Positions 40,739-49,204 of a stretch of 64,000 bases of DNA are shown piece by piece. Made by a program: the position numbers and the translations under genes. The stretch spans positions 843,501 through 907,500 of the forward strand of contig NZ_CP015506.1 of assembly GCF_000294775.2 (NCBI RefSeq), in the 5' to 3' direction. The DNA is from Cytobacillus oceanisediminis 2691. GTDB lineage: Bacteria > Bacillota > Bacilli > Bacillales > Cytobacillaceae. The notes under the pieces were generated by a model. The model had not been told where the DNA came from. It did no database searches and was given only the letters and a program-made list of their open reading frames with translations. Numbering within the stretch: position 1 is the first letter of the stretch; each line of letters starts with the position of its first letter.

Positions 40739-41590
40739 ATGAAAGAAACACACCAGGACGTAAACGCGACAACCTCTGAAAAGAGCATCCATACAGATTT
40801 CACCAACAACATGACATACGGTGAATACCTGCAGCTCGACAAAATCCTATCCGCGCAAAACAGGCTTTCCGGACATCATGATGAGATGCTGTTTATCGTC
40901 ATCCACCAGGTGAGCGAGCTGTGGATGAAGCTGATTCTTCATGAAATGGGTGCAGCCATTGAATCGATTGAAAACAATGATTTATCCACAGCACAGAAGC
41001 GATTGGCGCGCGTTTCGAAGACACAATCGCAGATTATTCAGGCATGGGATGTGCTGTCCACATTGACGCCATCCGAGTATATGGAGTTCCGCGATTCACT
41101 TGGCCAGGCATCTGGCTTCCAATCCTACCAGTATCGTATGGTAGAATTTGCGTTAGGCTATAAAACCGAGCATGTTCTGAAAATCTATCAAAAAGACCCG
41201 GATCTGCATGCAAAGTTAACGGAAGCGTTCGAAAAGCCGGGCCTATACGATGTAGCCATCCGCGCGCTTCATAAAGCAGGCCTGCCAGTTGATGAAGACA
41301 TTCTGAACAGAGACGTAACCAGAACATATAAAGAAAATGATTCGGTCCGCGCAGCCTGGATGACGGTGTATAAAAATCCTGAAAAGTACTGGGAGTTATA
41401 CGAGCTTGCGGAAAAACTTGTGGATATCGAAGATTGGCTTCAGCAGTGGCGCTTCCGCCATATGAAAACGGTGGAAAGAATCATCGGCTTCAAGATGGGA
41501 ACAGGCGGTTCATCCGGTGTCGGTTATTTGAAAAAAGTATTGGATCAGCGCTTCTTCCCTGAACTTTGGGATATCCGCACAGAGTTATAA
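40739..41590 (+). CDS. kynA: Tryptophan 2,3-dioxygenase
   Basis: ATG 40739 follows TCAAGGAGGACATAAC and defines the start; the frame extends back through the repeat array without support. The 283-residue, all-helical haem enzyme has [41 protein letters not shown] with the substrate- and haem-related histidines, and the C-terminal [23 protein letters not shown] with the axial His. It opens the indole ring of tryptophan to N-formylkynurenine, the first step served by kynB and kynU. Confidence 0.95.
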   Translation: MKETHQDVNATTSEKSIHTDFTNNMTYGEYLQLDKILSAQNRLSGHHDEMLFIVIHQVSELWMKLILHEMGAAIESIENNDLSTAQKRLARVSKTQSQIIQAWDVLSTLTPSEYMEFRDSLGQASGFQSYQYRMVEFALGYKTEHVLKIYQKDPDLHAKLTEAFEKPGLYDVAIRALHKAGLPVDEDILNRDVTRTYKENDSVRAAWMTVYKNPEKYWELYELAEKLVDIEDWLQQWRFRHMKTVERIIGFKMGTGGSSGVGYLKKVLDQRFFPELWDIRTEL

Positions 41591-41613
41591 TCTAGGATTT
41601 AAAGGGGAATCGG

Positions 41614-41640
41614 GGCCCGAAAGTCTTCCTGAATCGGGCC
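41614..41640 (+). other. Hairpin between kynA and the NSS transporter gene
   Basis: GGCCCGA (41614-41620) pairs with TCGGGCC (41634-41640). There is no T run (TTGCATAAA follows), so this looks like an mRNA processing or attenuating hairpin rather than a full terminator; the transporter may be a weaker distal gene of the operon. Confidence 0.5.
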
Positions 41641-41670
41641 TTGCATAAAAATAGAGAACAGGGGGGTACT

Positions 41671-43014
41671 ATGAGTACAAATCGAGAGCAATGGTCTTCT
41701 AAATTCGGCTTTATCATGTCCTCGGCCGGTGCCGCGATTGGCCTGGGAGCGATCTGGAAGTTCCCGTATGTAGCCGGAACGAGCGGAGGAGGCGCCTTTT
41801 TGCTGATGTTTATCGCGTTTACGATTTTGATTGGTCTTCCGATGCTCATTTCAGAGTTTATTATCGGACGCGGGGCACAGAAAGAAGCAGTGTCTGCCTA
41901 TTATAAATTGGCTCCAAACAGTCCGTGGACCATTACCGGCAAGCTTGGCGTTGTCGGCTGCTTCCTGCTGCTGAGTTTTTATTCGGTTGTTGGGGGCTGG
42001 GTGCTGATTTATACAGTCCTGTCGATTGGCGGCCAAATCATTACGCCGGGCGCAGCCTATCCGGAACTGTTTGGCATGATTACATCCACGCCAAGCTGGA
42101 CTCTAATGGGGCTGGCAGCTTTTCTGCTTATTAACATTGTGGTCATCACATTCGGAATCCAAAATGGGATTGAAGCTGCAAGCAAATATATGATGCCGCT
42201 ATTATTCATCTTTTTTATCGTGCTTGTGGTACGCGCACTGACACTGGATGGTGCGATGGAAGGAGTCAAGTTCTTCCTGAACCCGGACTTCAGCAAAATC
42301 ACTGGGGAATCGGCTCTTTATGCATTGGGACAGTCGTTCTTTGCACTGGCAGTCGGCTTCTCATGCATGGTCACTTACAGTTCGTATCTGGATAAAAAAG
42401 TAAGCATCCCAAATTCAGCGGGCTCTGTTGTCATCATGAACATTATTATCTCTGTTTTGGCAGGATTGGCGATTTTCCCGGTTGTGTTTGCATTCGGTTT
42501 TGAACCGGCGGAAGGCCCGGGGCTTCTTTTCATGGTCCTGCCGGCCGTCTTTTCACAGATCCCATTAGGGGAAATGTTTCTGGCAATCTTTCTGCTGCTT
42601 TTCTTATTTGCCACTTTGACATCATCGTTCAGCATGCTGGAAATCATCGTCTCTGCATTCATCGAGAACGGAAAGCATTCCCGGAAAAAAATCTCCTGGA
42701 TCTCCGGCATTGTCATGTTCGCCGCCGGGATTCCTGCTGCGCTGTCGTTCAGCCTGCTTGGGGACTTCACCATTTTCGGGAAAAATATATTTGATGCAAC
42801 CGACTACCTTGTCAGCAACATCCTTCTTCCTCTCGGCTGCCTGCTGATTGCCCTCTTTATTTCTTTAAGAATGGACAAACAGCTAGTAAAAGAGGAATTT
42901 CTGCTCGGCAGCGATATTTCTCCAGCCATGTACACAGCGTGGAACATCCTTATGAAAGTATTGGTTCCTGCTACTATTGTTGTTGTGTTTATCAGCACAT
43001 CCGGAATTTTTTAA
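41671..43014 (+). CDS. Neurotransmitter:sodium symporter family transporter (probable tryptophan/amino-acid uptake)
   Basis: ATG 41671 follows GGGGGG. The 447-residue protein has about 11-12 helices; helix 1 carries the NSS signature SSAGAAIGLGAIWKFPYVAG (about residues 15-34), with G-A-I-W-K-F-P, and helix 6 has LGQSFFALAVGFSCMVTYSSY. Bacterial relatives (LeuT, TnaT, MhsT) take up amino acids, often tryptophan, with sodium. Its position 80 bp behind kynA suggests supply of tryptophan to the kynurenine pathway. The substrate is inference. Confidence 0.88.
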   Translation: MSTNREQWSSKFGFIMSSAGAAIGLGAIWKFPYVAGTSGGGAFLLMFIAFTILIGLPMLISEFIIGRGAQKEAVSAYYKLAPNSPWTITGKLGVVGCFLLLSFYSVVGGWVLIYTVLSIGGQIITPGAAYPELFGMITSTPSWTLMGLAAFLLINIVVITFGIQNGIEAASKYMMPLLFIFFIVLVVRALTLDGAMEGVKFFLNPDFSKITGESALYALGQSFFALAVGFSCMVTYSSYLDKKVSIPNSAGSVVIMNIIISVLAGLAIFPVVFAFGFEPAEGPGLLFMVLPAVFSQIPLGEMFLAIFLLLFLFATLTSSFSMLEIIVSAFIENGKHSRKKISWISGIVMFAAGIPAALSFSLLGDFTIFGKNIFDATDYLVSNILLPLGCLLIALFISLRMDKQLVKEEFLLGSDISPAMYTAWNILMKVLVPATIVVVFISTSGIF

Positions 43015-43018
43015 AAAG

Positions 43019-43043
43019 AAGCGCCAAGTCCTGGCGCTTTTTT
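43019..43043 (+). terminator. Terminator after the NSS transporter gene
   Basis: AAGCGCCA pairs with TGGCGCTT over AGTCC, followed by T7. Confidence 0.85.
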
Positions 43044-43074
43044 TCAGTAATTTTAAAAAAAAATCAAATTAAAG

Positions 43075-43100
43075 GTTTATGGGCAAATTAGAAAGGGTAT
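43075..43100 (+). promoter_or_regulatory. SigmaB-type promoter of the RsbR-like gene
   Basis: GTTTAT (43075-43080), 14 bp, GGGTAT (43095-43100) is very close to the general-stress consensus GTTTAA-N12-14-GGGWAW. The RsbR-like start is about 110 bp downstream, with ribosome site AAAGGGG at 43200. Confidence 0.65.
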
Positions 43101-43208
43101 TAAAATTTTGGGGTCTGATAAAAGGGTGCTATTATCTTCCATATTAAGTTCAAGAAGGATTTTCCGTGATTAAACCGAAAGTGTATAGTATATAAAACAA
43201 AGGGGCGT

Positions 43209-44054
43209 ATGCTTAAAATGGAAGCAACTTACAAAGAAACTAAGGATATAGCAGAATTTATTGTTGTGAATCGTGAGAATTTTCAGGCGAAATTACTGTC
43301 CGAGGCTGTAAATGTTGCCTCTAAAATCAATGAAATCCTGCAAAGAGGCAATATCGATCTTTTAAAAAATGCCGAGAGGCTGGCTTTATATGTTGTCGAA
43401 AATGTAGAAGAAGAGCTGATTGCCTTTGCCAGGCAGGAAGGTGTTGCCTGGGCCGAGCATTCCCTGACACTTTCATTTAAGCTGGAATGGGTACAGGCGA
43501 TCCGGCGTACTTTGTGGCACTTCTTATTCCAATACGACAAAATTAAAGGGAGGAATAGAGTAGGAGAGGACTTTTATAATCTGGAAAAGAATGTAAATGA
43601 CCATGTTGACCAATTTTTAAATAACTTCTTCATCAGCTACTCTGATTATAAAGATGAGATGCTTAAATCACAGCGCAAACTGGTTGAGCATTTGTCAGTG
43701 CCGATTATCCCAGTCAGCACTTCTGTTGCTGTTCTGCCGCTGATTGGCATGATTGATTCTTACCGGATTCAGACGATTGAAGAGAAAGTTCTGATGGATA
43801 TCTCATCCATTAAAATCCAGACCTTAATCATGGATCTCTCCGGAATTGCCGATATGGAAATCGATGTCATTGTACACTTCAAAAAGATCCTCAGCGGCAT
43901 CAAAATGATGGGATGCGAGGCGGTTCTTACAGGCCTTCGTGCTGAACTTGTCCGAAAAATGATCCATGCCGGCGTTTCATTCGAAAATCAGGCGGAAACA
44001 AAGGGAACATTGCAGCAGACTTTAAAAGAATATCTAGGGAATGAATCGAAATAA
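43209..44054 (+). CDS. RsbR-type STAS-domain stressosome protein
   Basis: The 281-residue protein has a variable N-terminal helical sensor-like part (1-155, non-haem globin type in RsbR proteins) and a C-terminal STAS domain (about 160-275) opening SVPIIPVSTSVAVLPLIGMID. RsbR paralogs form the stressosome with RsbS and RsbT and control SigmaB. Of the two usual phospho-threonines, the second is kept (T241 in AVLTGLRAE), but the first (V-D-T in most members) reads MEIDV, with I218 at the site. A SigmaB-like promoter upstream suggests feedback. Confidence 0.82.
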   Translation: MLKMEATYKETKDIAEFIVVNRENFQAKLLSEAVNVASKINEILQRGNIDLLKNAERLALYVVENVEEELIAFARQEGVAWAEHSLTLSFKLEWVQAIRRTLWHFLFQYDKIKGRNRVGEDFYNLEKNVNDHVDQFLNNFFISYSDYKDEMLKSQRKLVEHLSVPIIPVSTSVAVLPLIGMIDSYRIQTIEEKVLMDISSIKIQTLIMDLSGIADMEIDVIVHFKKILSGIKMMGCEAVLTGLRAELVRKMIHAGVSFENQAETKGTLQQTLKEYLGNESK

Positions 44055-44068
44055 ATACAACATATCAC

Positions 44069-44111
44069 AATGCCTGGTGCTGTCCAATTGGGATGGCGGC
44101 AGGCATTTTTT
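44069..44111 (+). terminator. Terminator after the RsbR-like gene
   Basis: AATGCCTG pairs with CAGGCATT, with an inner GTCC/GGAT-type pairing and T6. It lies directly before the ribosome site of the next gene. Confidence 0.7.
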
Positions 44112-44127
44112 AGCGGAGGAATCCAGC

Positions 44128-44715
44128 ATGAAAAATTTTGATGAAATACTTAACATCCATACAAGCGGTGACCAAATAGGATTCCATAAATCTTTCCACT
44201 ACCACCGCTACGAGCCAACTCCATATCAAGGCCTGGAAAAACTGTTCAGTGAATACGGGTTAAGAAGCAGCGACCGCCTGGTGGATTTCGGCTGCGGCAA
44301 AGGCAGGCTGCCTTTTTATATTCACCATACATTTCGGGCATCTGCTGCCGGCGTGGAGATGAGTGAGGACTTTTACCGTGAGGCACTGGAAAACCTGCAG
44401 ACTTACAAAGGAGAAAAAGCCAGAATCAGCTTTCAGTGCATCCTGGCTCAGGAGTATGAAATAACACCGCAGGACAGCCACTTTTACTTTTTCAATCCGT
44501 TTTCGGTGAAGATCTTTATGAAAGTCGTCAACAGCATCCTGCTCTCAGCCGAAGAGAACCCGCGCAAAATGGACATCATCTTATACTACCCTTCAGAAGA
44601 TTATATTTTTTATCTGGAAAACAGCACCCCGTTTGAGCTGATAAAAGAGGTGGTCCTCGAGGGCGATGAAAATGAGCGTTTTTTGGTCTATCGGTTTAAT
44701 CAAACGTTTGATTGA
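44128..44715 (+). CDS. Class I SAM-dependent methyltransferase
   Basis: ATG 44128 follows GCGGAGGA; the frame reaching back to 44041 includes a terminator and is rejected. The 195-residue protein carries motif I VDFGCGKGRLPFYI (about residues 52-65), the acidic GVEMSEDFY after strand 2, and FYFFNPFSVKIF as motif IV. The substrate is not evident; N-P-F in place of the D/N-P-P-Y motif does not point to DNA methylation. It is a stand-alone gene between terminators. Confidence 0.8.
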   Translation: MKNFDEILNIHTSGDQIGFHKSFHYHRYEPTPYQGLEKLFSEYGLRSSDRLVDFGCGKGRLPFYIHHTFRASAAGVEMSEDFYREALENLQTYKGEKARISFQCILAQEYEITPQDSHFYFFNPFSVKIFMKVVNSILLSAEENPRKMDIILYYPSEDYIFYLENSTPFELIKEVVLEGDENERFLVYRFNQTFD

Positions 44716-44748
44716 ACCCCCCAGCCATATTGGAGGGGGAATTTCTTT
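44715..44748. terminator. Hairpin between convergent methyltransferase and YuzA-like genes
   Basis: A C6 block (from 44717) pairs with GGAGGGGG, followed by AATTTCTTTT. Confidence 0.55.
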
Positions 44749-44981
44749 TATCGAACAGGCCTTGATTCCGGTTCTCTTTCATATTCACGGCTCGGTTTAA
44801 AGAGGAGTCCCAGATTGATCAATCCGGCAATTCCCACTAAACCATAGATTATTCTTGATAAAACTGCATCCTGTCCTCCGAATAAGCTGGCAACTAAATC
44901 AAATTGGAAAAACCCAATCAGCCCCCAATTGATGGCTCCAATAATCGTCAGTACAAGTGCAATGCGCTGGAAACCGTTCAT
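44748..44981 (-). CDS. DUF378 family (YuzA-like) small membrane protein
   Basis: The 77-residue protein begins MNGFQRIALVLTIIGAINWG with start at 44981 (GAGGAGG eight bases upstream); ATG 44987 is possible but too close to the ribosome site. It has two membrane helices, INWGLIGFFQFDLVASLFGG between them (the DUF378 signature N-W-G-L-x-G), then RIIYGLVGIAGL. Function unknown, membrane-located. The C-terminal tail is charged (REYEREPESRPVR). Confidence 0.82.
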   Translation of the reverse strand: MNGFQRIALVLTIIGAINWGLIGFFQFDLVASLFGGQDAVLSRIIYGLVGIAGLINLGLLFKPSREYEREPESRPVR

Positions 44982-45022
44982 GTTCATAGCCTCCTCGTGT
45001 AAAAAAAATTTTCCAGGGTGCT

Positions 45023-45059
45023 GCATCGGGACAAACCGTCACAGCTTTAGTCCCGATGC
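45023..45059. other. Perfect 10-bp hairpin upstream of the YuzA-like gene
   Basis: GCATCGGGAC (45023-45032) pairs with GTCCCGATGC (45050-45059) around a 17-nt loop. It lies in the 5' region of the minus-strand gene and may be an mRNA leader hairpin or an orphan terminator (only T4 on the plus strand). Confidence 0.45.
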
Positions 45060-45134
45060 TTTTCCTGCTGTCTATTAGGAGATTACCCGGATATTGAGGG
45101 GACAAACAATTTTCAGAGAGTTAGAGATGAAAGA

Positions 45135-45174
45135 ATATGAAAAGGGTGCCCCATCCAGGGCACCCTTTTCATAT
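45135..45174 (-). terminator. Terminator of htpX
   Basis: A perfect 17-bp stem ATATGAAAAGGGTGCCC / GGGCACCCTTTTCATAT with a 6-nt loop. It lies about 60 bp past the htpX stop; the copy-2 dispersed repeat is between them. Confidence 0.8.
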
Positions 45175-45188
45175 GTCTAACACAAGCA

Positions 45189-45234
45189 GCCTCCCCCTCG
45201 AGTGTCGGGGTGGACAAGGCGCGTGCGCTTTTCT
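45189..45234. repeat. Dispersed Bacillus repeat (copy 2)
   Basis: CAGCCTCCCCCTCGAGTGTC, then GGACAAGGCGCGTGCGCTTT shares the GGACAAGGCG and GCGCTTTTCT blocks with copies at 22591 and 61607. Confidence 0.5.
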
Positions 45235-45236
45235 GC

Positions 45237-46118
45237 TTACTTCGCACTCAAACGTCTGATACGCTCATCCAAATCCGGATGCGTCGAGAACAGTGAAGCT
45301 TTGCTTCTGTTATTAATTTTCAAAGTGGAGATCGCTGTCTGCTCTTCACCCTTGATGCGGCTGGAGTAGGCCTTCAGCATCTGCAGGGCATGTGTCATTT
45401 TGTCTTTGCCGGCAAGGTCAGCACCCCCGCGGTCCGCATGGAACTCACGGTGGCGGGAGTAGGCGAAGACCACAAGGCTTCCAAGGATTGAAAAGGCGAT
45501 TTGGAACACGATTACAGCTATAAAGTGTACAATCGGCGCCATTTCTTCTCTGACAAAACGGGATGCCACCCAGGCTGCGATTCGAGCAAGGAAGACAACG
45601 AATGTGTTGACAACCCCCTGGAGAAGGGTCATGGTGACCATGTCTCCGTTCGCGATGTGTGCGACCTCATGGGCGATGACACCTTCAATGGCATCGTCAT
45701 CCATTTCCTGGAGCAATCCAGTTGAAACCGCCACAAGAGAGCGTTTTTTCGTAGGACCTGTTGCAAAAGCGTTCACTTCAGGGGAATGGTAGATTCCCAC
45801 TTCAGGCATATGTGTTAAGCCTGCTGCTCTTGATAGGCGATGAACTTTTTCCACGATGTCGCGTTCAGCTGCTGAAAGGGAACTATTCGGATCCAGCACC
45901 TGAACATTCATCATTCTCTTGGCCATCCAGCGGGACATCCACAGGGAAATGAAGGAGCCAGTGAAACCAATTACGGCACTGACCACAAGCAATGCGCCGA
46001 AATCAATGCCGCCCTGGGCATTGATGTAATTACCTCCGCCAATCAGCGAGAAAATAATACTGATGGTCAATAGAACCAGCACGTTCGTCAATAAAAAGTA
46101 AAAAATACGTTTACCCAT
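45237..46118 (-). CDS. htpX: Membrane zinc metalloprotease HtpX
   Basis: The 293-residue protein has two N-terminal helices (about 8-28 and 40-60), the zinc motif H150-E-V-A-H154 in [15 protein letters not shown], further helices at about 165-215, and the third-ligand region [18 protein letters not shown]. It degrades damaged membrane proteins on the cytosolic side. Its promoter carries the palindrome AGTTCATATGAACT, and the divergent neighbour encodes a YkrK-like regulator, as in Bacillus subtilis where YkrK represses htpX. Confidence 0.93.
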   Translation of the reverse strand: MGKRIFYFLLTNVLVLLTISIIFSLIGGGNYINAQGGIDFGALLVVSAVIGFTGSFISLWMSRWMAKRMMNVQVLDPNSSLSAAERDIVEKVHRLSRAAGLTHMPEVGIYHSPEVNAFATGPTKKRSLVAVSTGLLQEMDDDAIEGVIAHEVAHIANGDMVTMTLLQGVVNTFVVFLARIAAWVASRFVREEMAPIVHFIAVIVFQIAFSILGSLVVFAYSRHREFHADRGGADLAGKDKMTHALQMLKAYSSRIKGEEQTAISTLKINNRSKASLFSTHPDLDERIRRLSAK

Positions 46119-46142
46119 TTCCTCACCCTTTAATCTATTTTG

Positions 46143-46199
46143 AGTTCATATGAACTTGTCATCTGACTATATAATACAATTTTTCGATTAAAATGACAA
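46143..46199 (-). promoter_or_regulatory. htpX promoter with palindromic operator
   Basis: On the minus strand TTGTCA (46199-46194), a 17-bp spacer and TATTAT (46176-46171) form a SigmaA promoter. The 14-bp perfect palindrome AGTTCATATGAACT (46156-46143) lies about 15 bp downstream of the -10, a roadblock position for a repressor, probably the YkrK-like protein. Confidence 0.7.
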
Positions 46200-46293
46200 G
46201 TAAAAACTAGGCGGTAAGGAAATAGACGTTGACTGTTATCATGTAAACCATTAGGATGAAAGCATCGAAAAGAGAACGCAGGGGCTGATTATC

Positions 46294-47025
46294 TTGGAAT
46301 TATTCCAGCTATCGAGGAAAAGCATGGCTGATTTCCTTCTGTCGCTGAAGGGGGAAGGGGGGCATTCACCCAAACAAATTCTCCAGCAGGCATGGGGGGC
46401 CGCTCATGAAAAGAAAGGAATATCAACGGAAGCTTTTCTGGATACCAAAATGCCGGCTATATTTGAAAAGTTGCTGCGGGCAGATTTGCAGAAAATCGGC
46501 TTTTCCATCAATGAAATTGTCGCACTGGGAAACCAGATTGAATTTACCCATCTATCTTCGACTGCTGTGCAAAACTGGGTGAAGCGGGATGTTAAGGACC
46601 TGATAGGCAGTCCGCAGCTCGGCAAGAAATATTCGGCCGACCAGGCTGCCATGCTTTTTATCGTGGAGGATCTGAAAGCGACGCTTGATTTCGATTCGAT
46701 CCGAAAAATTCTTGCCCTCCTTTTTAATGATCTGGATGACCGCACAGACGACCTGATTGGGCCGATCCCTTTTTATTCTGCTTACGCGGCCATTTTTGAA
46801 AAAGTCCATCAGCACAATGGTGCCGAAAAAAGCATATACGATCAGACAGAACAGTGCATCAAAAAAGAAGCATTGAAAACAATGGAGAGTTTCCAGGATT
46901 TTACTGAAAACCAGAAAGACATCGTTTCCAATATTCTTGTAACGGCTTCACTGACAGTTTTATCGGCCTACTACAAGTCGCTGACAAAGAAATATGTAAC
47001 AGCTACCTTATTTTTAAATGGGTAA
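46294..47025 (+). CDS. ykrK: DUF1836 family protein, YkrK-like regulator of htpX
   Basis: A TTG start at 46294 (AGGGGCTGA upstream) gives 243 residues. The middle holds a MerR/HTH-like region: INEIVALGNQIEFTHLSSTA, then VQNWVKRDVKDLIGSPQLGK and KYSADQAAMLFIVEDLK, the DUF1836 pattern. In B. subtilis the gene next to htpX, ykrK, encodes such a protein that represses htpX. Divergent placement 176 bp from htpX and a palindrome on the htpX promoter agree. The symbol rests on family plus neighbourhood. Confidence 0.7.
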   Translation: MELFQLSRKSMADFLLSLKGEGGHSPKQILQQAWGAAHEKKGISTEAFLDTKMPAIFEKLLRADLQKIGFSINEIVALGNQIEFTHLSSTAVQNWVKRDVKDLIGSPQLGKKYSADQAAMLFIVEDLKATLDFDSIRKILALLFNDLDDRTDDLIGPIPFYSAYAAIFEKVHQHNGAEKSIYDQTEQCIKKEALKTMESFQDFTENQKDIVSNILVTASLTVLSAYYKSLTKKYVTATLFLNG

Positions 47026-47031
47026 GCCAAG

Positions 47032-47063
47032 AAAACATCGCAACTAGAGGGCGATGTTTTTTT
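47032..47063 (+). terminator. Terminator after the YkrK-like gene
   Basis: AAAACATCGC pairs with GCGATGTTTT, followed by more Ts. Confidence 0.85.
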
Positions 47064-47083
47064 GTGCTCTTGTTTTATAAAGT

Positions 47084-47102
47084 GATATTGATGATCATTA
47101 TT
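47084..47102 (+). promoter_or_regulatory. Fur box upstream of the decayed esterase gene
   Basis: GATATTGATGATCATTATT matches the 19-bp Fur consensus GATAATGATAATCATTATC at 16 positions. Confidence 0.65.
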
Positions 47103-47123
47103 GATAGAAAGAACAGGAGTGTT

Positions 47124-47832
47124 AGAAATAAATACTGATTGCTTTGCGTTAGAAGACCTCATATTCAGGCTGAGAAAAATAGAAATATAAAAGAAGAAAT
47201 GCAGTGGCAGCTGGAGGATCAGTTTACCAATCAGCATATATTGCTCGCCGTTGTGAACGGAGCGGGAGATTTAACGATCGAAAAGGACCGCTTCCGGTTT
47301 AAGGAGAATAAGGGATATTGGATTCCCCGCCGGAGTTCACTTTTGAAATCACAGAAGATTCTCCGGAAGCCATGGCCAAGGAGCGGGGGAGCGGGAAATT
47401 CCTGCAATTTATTGAACAGGAACTGAAGCCGAAGGTGAATGAAATGTTTGAGGCTGATCCTGCGAGGCACATCTTCTTTGGCCATTCCTTAGGGTGACTG
47501 TTTGGTCTGTATGCGCTTTTTACAAAGCCGGAAGCTTTTCATAGCTATATGATTAGCAGCCCAACCATTTGGTGGAATCAGCAATGTATTTTGGAGCTGG
47601 AACCGAATTCATAGACCGATTGAGAGATGGCAATCTTAAAATCTATTTTTCAGCCGGAGCTCAGGAAAAACGATTCATGGTGGAGGATGTAAAGGAATTG
47701 GCAGAGCGCTTAACCCTCTTGAAGGATTCACGGCTTGATATTATGCTGGATATCGCCGAGGGGGAAAAAAACCATATCTCTGTAGTGCCTGCCGCTTTAA
47801 GCAGGTCTTTGAGATTTGTGTTAAAACCATAA
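47124..47832 (+). pseudogene. Decayed siderophore esterase (alpha/beta hydrolase, BesA/Fes-like)
   Basis: Fragments in different frames spell one esterase. PPEFTFEITEDSPEAMAKER, then GKFLQFIEQELKPKVNEMF and HIFFGHSLG lead to an in-frame TGA (47495-47497) where the second glycine of G-H-S-L-G-G should be, then LFGLYALFTKPEAFHSYM and ISSPTIWWN, another stop, and a shifted C-terminal part (SAGAQEKRFMVEDVKELAER). The N-terminal third is also out of frame. Putative esterases of this type hydrolyse ferric tri-catecholate siderophores. The Fur boxes before it and before the next gene fit that role. It cannot be functional as written. Confidence 0.75.
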
Positions 47833-47971
47833 AAGTACAAGTACCTTAACGGTTGTTGCTTTTGAGGTTTTTTATATTTAAATGGAGAATAGATGCGGTT
47901 CAAATTCTATCAAAAATAAAATATATGATAAAAATGAATTGAAAAACGAGCTGAACTGTTTTATTCTTATT

Positions 47972-47990
47972 GATAATGATAATCATTTAC
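47972..47990 (+). promoter_or_regulatory. Fur box of the siderophore-binding protein gene
   Basis: GATAATGATAATCATTTAC matches the 19-bp Fur consensus at 17 positions, about 40 bp before the GTG start at 48031. Confidence 0.85.
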
Positions 47991-48030
47991 ACTTGATGTT
48001 GATAGAAAAATATGATGGAGATGAAAACCA

Positions 48031-48960
48031 GTGAAAAAAACAAAGTTTATATTAATTGTCATCACACTGTTGTTAGCGTGTACTTTATCTGCCTGCGGAG
48101 AAAGCTCAGGCAAAACATCAGGGGCAAGCGCTGACTCTGGCACAAGGACATACCATGGAGAAGATGGAGATGTCCAGGTTCCTGCCAAGCCTAAAAGGGT
48201 GGCGGTATTGGCACATATCTATGTGGGGAATGTATTGAAGCTTGGAATTACCCCTGTTGCCGTGAATGAATGGGTAAAAGGAAACAAATTTTTCGGGGAT
48301 AAACTAGAAAATACAGAAGTTGTTGCGGAAGGGTCCATCGAAAAGTTAATAGAATTGGAGCCAGATTTAATTATTGCTTTTTCCTCTGATAAGAATCTAA
48401 AGAAATACTCGGAAATTGCTCCAACTGTTGCCCTGACAAATACAGAGTACGATTATTTACAGCAGCATATTGAAATTGGGAAAATTGTAGGGAAAGAAAA
48501 TGAAGCAGAAAAATGGGTAGAAGAATGGACTGAAAAAGCTAAAGAAGAAAAGGAAAAGGTAAGAGCTGCCATTGGTGAGGATGTAACTGTAACAGTACTC
48601 GAAACAATGGGAAAAGAAACATATATTTACGGAAAGAATTGGGGACGGGGAACGGAAATCATTTATCAGGCCCTTGGAATTCAGGCACCTGATAAGGTAG
48701 AAAAGGATGTGTTTGGACCCGGCTATAAATCCATATCGACTGAGTTAATCCCAGAATACGCCGGTGACATTATGTTTGTTGGAACAGGAGATGAAACAGG
48801 GAAGGGATCCTTTATGGATACAAGCGTATGGCAGGAAATACCTGCTGTACAAAACAACAAGGTGATAGAATTTGATTCCGAATCATTTTGGTTTAACGAT
48901 GCCATTTCCCTTGAAAATCAGCTGGAATTTATAGTGAATGAATTAACTAAAGGAAAATAA
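48031..48960 (+). CDS. Iron-siderophore ABC transporter substrate-binding lipoprotein
   Basis: The 309-residue protein starts at GTG 48031 and has a lipoprotein signal peptide ending TLSACGE (Cys about 22). The class III (FhuD/BtuF-like) fold shows VPAKPKRVAVLAHIYVGNVL near residue 50, then SIEKLIELEPDLIIAFSSDK and the long connecting helix region. It would deliver a ferric siderophore to an FhuBG-type permease, which is not encoded here. The strong Fur box upstream indicates iron repression. The neighbouring esterase is a pseudogene. Confidence 0.88.
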   Translation: MKKTKFILIVITLLLACTLSACGESSGKTSGASADSGTRTYHGEDGDVQVPAKPKRVAVLAHIYVGNVLKLGITPVAVNEWVKGNKFFGDKLENTEVVAEGSIEKLIELEPDLIIAFSSDKNLKKYSEIAPTVALTNTEYDYLQQHIEIGKIVGKENEAEKWVEEWTEKAKEEKEKVRAAIGEDVTVTVLETMGKETYIYGKNWGRGTEIIYQALGIQAPDKVEKDVFGPGYKSISTELIPEYAGDIMFVGTGDETGKGSFMDTSVWQEIPAVQNNKVIEFDSESFWFNDAISLENQLEFIVNELTKGK

Positions 48961-49060
48961 TAGCGGCATTCCAATCGATTAATCCTATATTGGCGAGTAT
49001 GCAAAATAAGAATAGGAAGAGGAAGCGATTCGCTCCCTGGTTGAAATCTATAACGGAATA

Positions 49061-49091
49061 AAGCCTCAGCGGTTCATGCCGCCTGAGGCTT
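49061..49091 (+). terminator. Terminator of the siderophore-binding protein gene
   Basis: AAGCCTCA-GCGG pairs with CCGC-C-TGAGGCTT with one bulge, then a T/C-rich tract. Confidence 0.6.
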
Positions 49092-49157
49092 CTTCTATCT
49101 CTTTCTATCGGATGTGCATTGTGATATACATAATACAAAATATTATTTAAAAAAGCA

Positions 49158-49189
49158 TTGACCGTGTGGTGCACCCCACAGTTTAAGAT
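49158..49189 (+). promoter_or_regulatory. MerR-type promoter of the MerR/SRPBCC operon
   Basis: TTGACC (49158-49163) and TAAGAT (49184-49189) are 20 bp apart. The spacer holds TGTGG...CCACA around GGTGCACC, a dyad fitting an autoregulating MerR protein. Confidence 0.45.
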
Positions 49190-49204
49190 AAATGGGAGGA
49201 AGCG

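Noticed and set aside
41614..41640. Full terminator separating kynA from the transporter
   Set aside because: The hairpin is perfect but no T run follows, so it is listed only as a hairpin.
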